From Shewanella yunxiaonensis (GTDB lineage: Bacteria; Pseudomonadota; Gammaproteobacteria; Enterobacterales; Shewanellaceae): a DNA stretch of 64,000 nt. How positions within the stretch are numbered: position 1 is the stretch's first letter; every line of letters starts with the position of its first letter. Below, piece by piece: positions 59,834 to 64,000 of this stretch. A program made the position numbers and the translations under genes. The stretch covers positions 2,081,001-2,145,000 of the forward strand of contig NZ_CP073587.1 in the NCBI RefSeq assembly GCF_018223345.1. Direction: 5' to 3'. The notes under the pieces were generated by a model, which searched no databases, had not been told where the DNA came from, and saw only the letters and a list, made by a program, of their open reading frames with translations.

Positions 59834-59859
59834 AAAGGCCGCAATCTGCGGCCTTTTTT
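59834..59859 (+). terminator. Terminator of metG
   Basis: AAAGGCCGCA (59834-59843), ATC loop, TGCGGCCTTT (59847-59856) and further T, 6 bp after the metG stop. Confidence 0.92.
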
Positions 59860-59880
59860 AATCATTATTCTGGCAGACCA

Positions 59881-60633
59881 CTACACCGGATTCGCAATAT
59901 CAATGAACGTGTGTTCTAAGCCAAATTGCTGCGCCAAGTGCGCCCCTAATGCCTGAATGCCATAAAGCTCGGTTGCATGATGGCCTGCAGCATAATAGTG
60001 GATACCCTGCTCTGCCGCGCTGTGGAAAGTACGCTCCGATACTTCACCACTGATAAACGCATCTACGCCAAGTTCATAAGCCTGATCGATATAATCCTGC
60101 GCACCGCCAGTGCACCAGGCAACCGTACGGATATCTTTGCGCGGTGCAGGTAGATGCAAGGGTTTACGTCCTAACTTGGCGGCTATCCATTCGGTGAAAA
60201 GCTCAGGGGACATACTATGCGGGAGATAACCTCGCCACAGCAATTCCTGCGGGAGCGAGCTTACCGGAGCCGCCTCTTGTAATCCGAGTTGCACCGCTAA
60301 AGTGATGTTGTTGCCGACCTGCGGGTGGGCATCTAATGGCAGGTGATAACCGAACAGGTTGATATCATTCACCAGCAAAGATTTTATCCGTCGCCGTTTC
60401 ATTCCAACCAATACCTGAGGTTCGCTTTTCCAGAAAAAGCCGTGATGTACCAATATTGCATCCGCCTGGCAGGCAATAGCCGCGTCTATAAGCGGTTGAC
60501 AGGCAGTCACCCCGGTGACGATACGGTTTATCTCAGATTTGCCTTCGACTTGCAGACCATTGGGAGCGTAATCCCGAAATTTATCGACCTGTAAAAATTC
60601 CTGCAAATATTGCTGTAACTCTGACCGCTGCAT
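59881..60633 (-). CDS. NIF3/YbgI family dinuclear metal-centre protein
   Basis: A 250-residue member of the NIF3 (YbgI) family, which forms a hexameric toroid with a dinuclear metal site. Metal ligands are likely in VHHGFFWK (near residues 62-69) and AGHHATELYG near the C-terminus. E. coli YbgI has been linked to radiation resistance and NIF3-like roles are not settled, so the function here is unknown. Convergent with metG. Confidence 0.92.
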   Translation of the reverse strand: MQRSELQQYLQEFLQVDKFRDYAPNGLQVEGKSEINRIVTGVTACQPLIDAAIACQADAILVHHGFFWKSEPQVLVGMKRRRIKSLLVNDINLFGYHLPLDAHPQVGNNITLAVQLGLQEAAPVSSLPQELLWRGYLPHSMSPELFTEWIAAKLGRKPLHLPAPRKDIRTVAWCTGGAQDYIDQAYELGVDAFISGEVSERTFHSAAEQGIHYYAAGHHATELYGIQALGAHLAQQFGLEHTFIDIANPV

Positions 60634-60841
60634 CTGTTCATCCGGTTAAATAGGTTTGCATTATGGTAGCACATGCCTGGTTACTACTCGCAGTAGCACT
60701 AAAGTATCTGCCATTCTCAATGGTTAAATTCAGTAACTTTTCCAGCAATTTTCGTTACCAAATTGGACATTTCTGCAATTTGCCCGATAAAATTACTCAC
60801 AAATGCCAACATTCACTATCGAAAAAGACGGATAGAATCGT
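60634..60841. other. Divergent gap between the NIF3-like gene and a small unknown gene
   Basis: 208 bp with no convincing gene; it should hold the two divergent promoters. No regulator site was recognised. Confidence 0.4.
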
Positions 60842-61156
60842 ATGACAACACTCACCAAAGAAAATGTAATCAGCCAGTTGGAAACGTTGCTCAGTGCCAA
60901 AGAAGGCAAACAAGTTACCGTCGAACAAAGTGGCAGCTGGTACAAAATTGATGGCGGGAAGTCCGTACGCTTTAGCGAATTGGAACAGATGTTGGCAGAA
61001 AGTGCCGTGGTTCCCGCAGTTAAACCACCGGCAAAAACTGCGGCAAAACCAGCCAAGAAGGTTAAACCTGCCGGCAACGGTGGTAAGACACCAAAAGAGA
61101 TTTGGCGTGAGAAATTGTCAGCCAATCCCGGCAATCAACTGCCTCGTGGCTTCTAA
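60842..61156 (+). CDS. Small basic hypothetical protein
   Basis: A 104-residue protein not recognised. Its N-terminal half resembles a short folded unit (KVTVEQSGSWYKIDGGKSVRF-like strand pattern, residues about 23-45), and the second half is a Lys/Ala/Pro-rich tail (PPAKTAAKPAKKVKPAG) ending GNQLPRGF. It is strongly basic and may bind nucleic acid (inference). The ATG start, coding bias and its own downstream hairpin support a real gene. It looks lineage-restricted to Shewanella and relatives. Confidence 0.7.
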   Translation: MTTLTKENVISQLETLLSAKEGKQVTVEQSGSWYKIDGGKSVRFSELEQMLAESAVVPAVKPPAKTAAKPAKKVKPAGNGGKTPKEIWREKLSANPGNQLPRGF

Positions 61157-61170
61157 TCCTGATTTTGTAA

Positions 61171-61200
61171 ATAAAAAGGCGCTAATAAGCGCCTTTTTAT
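61171..61200. terminator. Bidirectional terminator
   Basis: Perfect 13-bp stem, ATAAAAAGGCGCT (61171-61183) and AGCGCCTTTTTAT (61188-61200), with an AATA loop. It has T-runs on both strands between the convergent small protein gene (+) and the glycine-zipper gene (-). Confidence 0.93.
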
Positions 61201-61203
61201 TGA

Positions 61204-61671
61204 TTACATGGCTTTATCAACCCGTACGCTGCCCTTTAGGTAAACAACCCGGACTTCATCACCGGGATTGAATGGCATTCCTGGATCTTTGTCCTGGATG
61301 ATCATCACCTGAGTGTTGTCTTCCTGACGGATCATCAGTTCAATAAGCTGTGTTTGACGATAATAACTGCCGCTACCACTGTTACTGCCAATCCCGGCAC
61401 CCACAATTGCGCCTAATACCGTAGCGACATCACGCCCATTTCCGCTCCCGAACTGATGACCAATCACGCCACCGAGTAATGCACCACCAAAGGTACGCCA
61501 ACCGCTGTTTTTATCCTCTACCAGTTGCTGTTGGGTGATATCTCTTACCGATATCACCGAACCATACAACACCTTCTCGACAGGCACTGCTTGGTTACGG
61601 TCGTAACCAGCCTGTGCTGACACCATGAATAAGGTCGATAACACAAATACACTGAATAATGTTTTCCACAT
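61204..61671 (-). CDS. Glycine-zipper 2TM-domain exported protein
   Basis: A 155-residue exported protein with a signal peptide cleaved after SAQA (about residue 21) and two glycine-zipper helices at about 62-96 (GGALLGGVIGHQFG and VLGAIVGAGIGSNSGSG). It belongs to the SlyB/Pcp-like 2TM family, but no lipobox cysteine is present, so it is not a lipoprotein. The C-terminal half is a beta-rich domain. Function unknown; outer-membrane or envelope stability is inferred from the family. Confidence 0.85.
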   Translation of the reverse strand: MWKTLFSVFVLSTLFMVSAQAGYDRNQAVPVEKVLYGSVISVRDITQQQLVEDKNSGWRTFGGALLGGVIGHQFGSGNGRDVATVLGAIVGAGIGSNSGSGSYYRQTQLIELMIRQEDNTQVMIIQDKDPGMPFNPGDEVRVVYLKGSVRVDKAM

Positions 61672-61725
61672 AGCCGGATTTCCGCTAATTTAATAGGTAA
61701 GCCCGTCAATTAATAATACGCAATC

Positions 61726-62436
61726 GTGAACTCGCTGTCCTTCATTAATAACACCATGGAACCATTTCCATCTCCGGAATTGGCACTGAAGGATCCCAAT
61801 GGCTTACTGGCCATCGGAGGTGATCTGCATCCTCAACGTTTGCTGAACGCCTATTACGAAGGGATATTCCCCTGGTTTAATCAGCATGATCCCATTCTGT
61901 GGTGGTCACCAGATCCTCGGGCGATATTTATTCCTGGTAGTGTGAATATTGCCAGAAGCTTACGCAAATACCTGCGTAAACAGCCTTGGCGTATCACGAT
62001 AAATCACGCATTTGCTGATGTTGTCGCCGGCTGCGCTATGCCGCGTAAGGGACAGGATGGCACCTGGATCACCGGGGAAATCCGACTTGCCTACCAAGAG
62101 CTACATCAAATGGGGCGAGCACACTCATTTGAAGTCTGGCAAGGTGAACGATTGATTGGCGGATTATATGGACTGGACGTGGGCCAGGTATTTTGCGGCG
62201 AGTCGATGTTTCATCGGGAAACAAACGCCTCAAAAGCGGCATTTATCGCATTGCACCAACATGCTCTCGCAAAAGGTTACAAGTTGATCGACGCCCAGGT
62301 GATGAATCCACATCTGTCTTCTTTGGGAGCCAAGTCGATTGAGCGCAAACAGTTTTTGGAGCTGCTTTACCGTTACCGTGATGGAGAAGCAATGCCCGGA
62401 AGCTGGGCAGCAAGTGAGGTCAATCTTGAACTCTGA
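61726..62436 (+). CDS. aat: Leucyl/phenylalanyl-tRNA-protein transferase Aat
   Basis: Transfers Leu or Phe from aminoacyl-tRNA to N-terminal Lys/Arg, generating N-degrons recognised by ClpS-ClpAP (236 residues). The [25 protein letters not shown] motif, [10 protein letters not shown] and [10 protein letters not shown] are characteristic. The start is GTG at 61726 (an ATG at 61756 is inside the conserved region). The end overlaps bpt by 11 nt. Confidence 0.95.
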   Translation: MNSLSFINNTMEPFPSPELALKDPNGLLAIGGDLHPQRLLNAYYEGIFPWFNQHDPILWWSPDPRAIFIPGSVNIARSLRKYLRKQPWRITINHAFADVVAGCAMPRKGQDGTWITGEIRLAYQELHQMGRAHSFEVWQGERLIGGLYGLDVGQVFCGESMFHRETNASKAAFIALHQHALAKGYKLIDAQVMNPHLSSLGAKSIERKQFLELLYRYRDGEAMPGSWAASEVNLEL

Positions 62437-63160
62437 GCCGCAGACAGTTGCTGTAGGCATTACCCCCCCCTTCAGCTGCAGTTACTTCGCTGAACGCCAA
62501 GAACAGTTAATTGTTATCCAACAGGAACTGTTACAACTGCCGTTATACGAGCGACTACTCGCCATGGGATTTCGTCGTAGTGGTGAAGCGGTGTACCGTC
62601 CGCATTGTCCGGGATGTCAGGCTTGCCAGTCGTTACGTATCCCATTAGCAGATTTCAAGCCATCTCAACGCCAGAAACGCACACTGGCGCATAATCAGGA
62701 TTTAGACGTCCGGATTACCGACAGCTACCAGGATGCACACTATGCGCTATATGACCGCTACATTCGCACTCGTCATCAGGATGGCAGCATGTATCCGCCG
62801 AGTCTGGAACAGTATCAGCATTTTCTGAGCAGTCAGTGGTTACAGCCGCGATTTATAGAACTCTTGCTCCATGGGCAGTTAGTCGGCGTCGCAGTCACGG
62901 ATGTTTTACCCAACAGTCTGTCGGCCGTTTACAGTTATTTTGATCCGGATATGGAGAAGCGTTCGCTTGGCAGTATGATGATCCTCACTCAGTGCCGCTT
63001 GGCACAAGAGTGGCGTAAACAGTACCTTTATTTGGGATATCAGATAGATAATCATCCGAAGATGGATTACAAACGGCTATATCGCCCCTATGAAATCTTA
63101 ACGGAACAAGGCTGGGAAAAAAGCGATTGTCTGGCCTCTCACCCTTTACACACTCGGTAA
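62426..63160 (+). CDS. bpt: Aspartate/glutamate leucyltransferase Bpt (Ate1-like)
   Basis: Transfers Leu from leucyl-tRNA to N-terminal Asp/Glu (244 residues), acting with Aat to make N-degrons. Cysteines C18 and the cluster C61, C64 and C67 (HCPGCQACQ) match the Ate1/Bpt N-terminal pattern; the C-terminal half is the GNAT-like domain ([39 protein letters not shown]). Start by TTG at 62426, with GAGG (62416-62419) 6 nt upstream, overlapping the end of aat. An in-frame ATG at 62339 would lie deep in aat. A GTG at 62414 is another possibility. Confidence 0.92.
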   Translation: MNSEPQTVAVGITPPFSCSYFAERQEQLIVIQQELLQLPLYERLLAMGFRRSGEAVYRPHCPGCQACQSLRIPLADFKPSQRQKRTLAHNQDLDVRITDSYQDAHYALYDRYIRTRHQDGSMYPPSLEQYQHFLSSQWLQPRFIELLLHGQLVGVAVTDVLPNSLSAVYSYFDPDMEKRSLGSMMILTQCRLAQEWRKQYLYLGYQIDNHPKMDYKRLYRPYEILTEQGWEKSDCLASHPLHTR

Positions 63161-63200
63161 TTTGCGGCATGATACGGCGGTTTTTTACCTACCAGGCTAA

Positions 63201-63434
<234 letters not shown>

Positions 63435-63529
63435 TCATCTTCTTCATCGACGACCTGGCACTATAGCTTGGCTATATGTGTTACTGGCAGGTGTTTTCCT
63501 GCGATTGCCTGAAGTACCGGATTTTCGTA

Positions 63530-63557
63530 AAAAAATGGCTGCTAAAAGCAGCCATTT
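63530..63557 (-). terminator. Terminator of clpA
   Basis: AAATGGCTGC (about 63533-63543) and GCAGCCATTT, loop TAAAA, followed on the minus strand by a T-run (A-run at 63529-63535). It lies just past the clpA stop. Confidence 0.85.
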
Positions 63558-63575
63558 GCATTAATGCGTTAGAGG

Positions 63576-64000
63576 TTATGAAACCTTTTCTAATTCATCA
63601 ATTTGAATATCGAGTTCCCCATCTTTGACATCCACTCTAGCAACGCCACCGGCCTCGAGTTTGCCAAACAGGATCTCATCAGCCAAAGGCCGTTTAAGCA
63701 GATCTTTGACAACTCGCGCCATAGGTCTGGCGCCCATGGATTTGTCATAGCCCTTTTCAGCCAACAGCGTCCGCGCTTCATCACTAACTTCCAGCGTAAC
63801 GCCCTTCTGATCCAGCTGTGCCTGTAGTTCTACCAAGAACTTATCGACCACCTTCGCAATAATGGTCATATCCAGACTGTTGAACCAGATAATGGCGTCC
63901 AAACGGTTACGGAACTCAGGTGAAAAGATACGATTGATTTCTGACATCGCATCAGAGCTGTGATCCTGCTGTTTAAAACCAATAGACTTACGCACGGTTT
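63576..64000 (-). CDS. clpA: ATP-dependent Clp protease ATP-binding subunit ClpA, 3' end
   Basis: C-terminal part (at least 139 residues) of ClpA, cut by the window edge; the frame continues beyond 64000. It holds the end of the second AAA+ module and the C-terminal D2-small domain, with SPEFRNRLDAIIWF (sensor-1/arginine region) and GYDKSMGARPMARVVKDLLKRPLADEILFG. ClpA unfolds substrates for ClpP and takes N-degron substrates from ClpS, so its closeness to aat and bpt fits one pathway. Usually preceded by clpS, outside this window. Confidence 0.95.
   Translation of the reverse strand, partial: TVRKSIGFKQQDHSSDAMSEINRIFSPEFRNRLDAIIWFNSLDMTIIAKVVDKFLVELQAQLDQKGVTLEVSDEARTLLAEKGYDKSMGARPMARVVKDLLKRPLADEILFGKLEAGGVARVDVKDGELDIQIDELEKVS

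Noticed and set aside
63435..63529. Possible tRNA-Ser (serW position) between infA and clpA
   Set aside because: No cloverleaf or T-loop sequence is visible; only the clpA terminator lies here.

Overview
The window is 64 kb of densely packed chromosomal DNA from a gammaproteobacterium, most likely Shewanella or a close Alteromonadales relative. This rests on protein character (MinC, PilZ, HisH, Aat and DsbB read like Shewanella proteins), on DUF2835, ZapC, the large NAD-glutamate dehydrogenase and a split LetA, and on gene order that follows Escherichia coli in blocks: nhaB-dsbB, ycgL/ycgN-minCDE, rnd-fadD-(...)-tsaB-(...)-yoaA, hisLGDCBHAFI, zapC-pyrD, prc-proQ-msrC, letAB-rsmF-sdsR, pabC-mltG-tmk-holB-tatD, dcd-udk, mrp|metG and aat-infA-clpA. 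No insertion sequence, prophage, integron, CRISPR array, rRNA or tRNA gene was seen. It is a core-genome segment with a few accessory insertions.

Layout. 0-9 kb: Na+/H+ antiporter NhaB, DsbB (TTG start next to the nhaB terminator), an operon ycgL - MltB-like protein lacking its catalytic Glu - ycgN, then minCDE, RNase D and FadD. 9-15 kb: a tsaB-led minus-strand run with a small unknown protein, an integral-membrane HELSH metallopeptidase-like protein and an alpha/beta hydrolase; then hemB and the YoaA/DinG helicase. 15-23 kb: the complete histidine operon with a leader peptide carrying five consecutive His codons and a strong attenuator. 23-29.5 kb: ZapC, PyrD and the 1615-residue NAD-glutamate dehydrogenase. 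29.6-36.5 kb: a four-gene envelope locus (DUF1302 barrel, DUF1329 LolA-like protein, YCF48-like beta-propeller, RND/MMPL permease). 37-43.4 kb: DUF2835, PepN, Prc, ProQ and MsrC. 43.4-50.7 kb: SOS gene yebG with a LexA box, the LetAB lipid-transport locus with LetA in two polypeptides and LetB with seven MCE domains, a fused SpmA/SpmB-like membrane protein, RsmF, and a small RNA recognised as an SdsR (RyeB) homologue. 50.7-57.6 kb: a nine-gene minus-strand run mrp-udk-dcd-pabC-mltG-tmk-holB-pilZ-tatD. 57.8-64 kb: MetG, a NIF3/YbgI protein, a small basic unknown, a glycine-zipper protein, and the N-degron/translation group aat-bpt-infA with the 3' end of clpA at the edge.

Themes. Several neighbouring loci serve the envelope (LetAB, the RND/DUF1302/DUF1329 locus, MltG, the MltB-like pseudoenzyme, Prc, DsbB). 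The best candidate for an under-described system is the four-gene RND/YCF48/DUF1329/DUF1302 locus, which looks like an inner-membrane-to-outer-membrane route for hydrophobic cargo. Aat, Bpt and ClpA form an N-degron set: two transferases that make N-terminal leucine/phenylalanine degrons, and the unfoldase that consumes them. Many genes in tight operons start at TTG or GTG, and the starts given are reasoned from ribosome-binding sites and family residue numbering.
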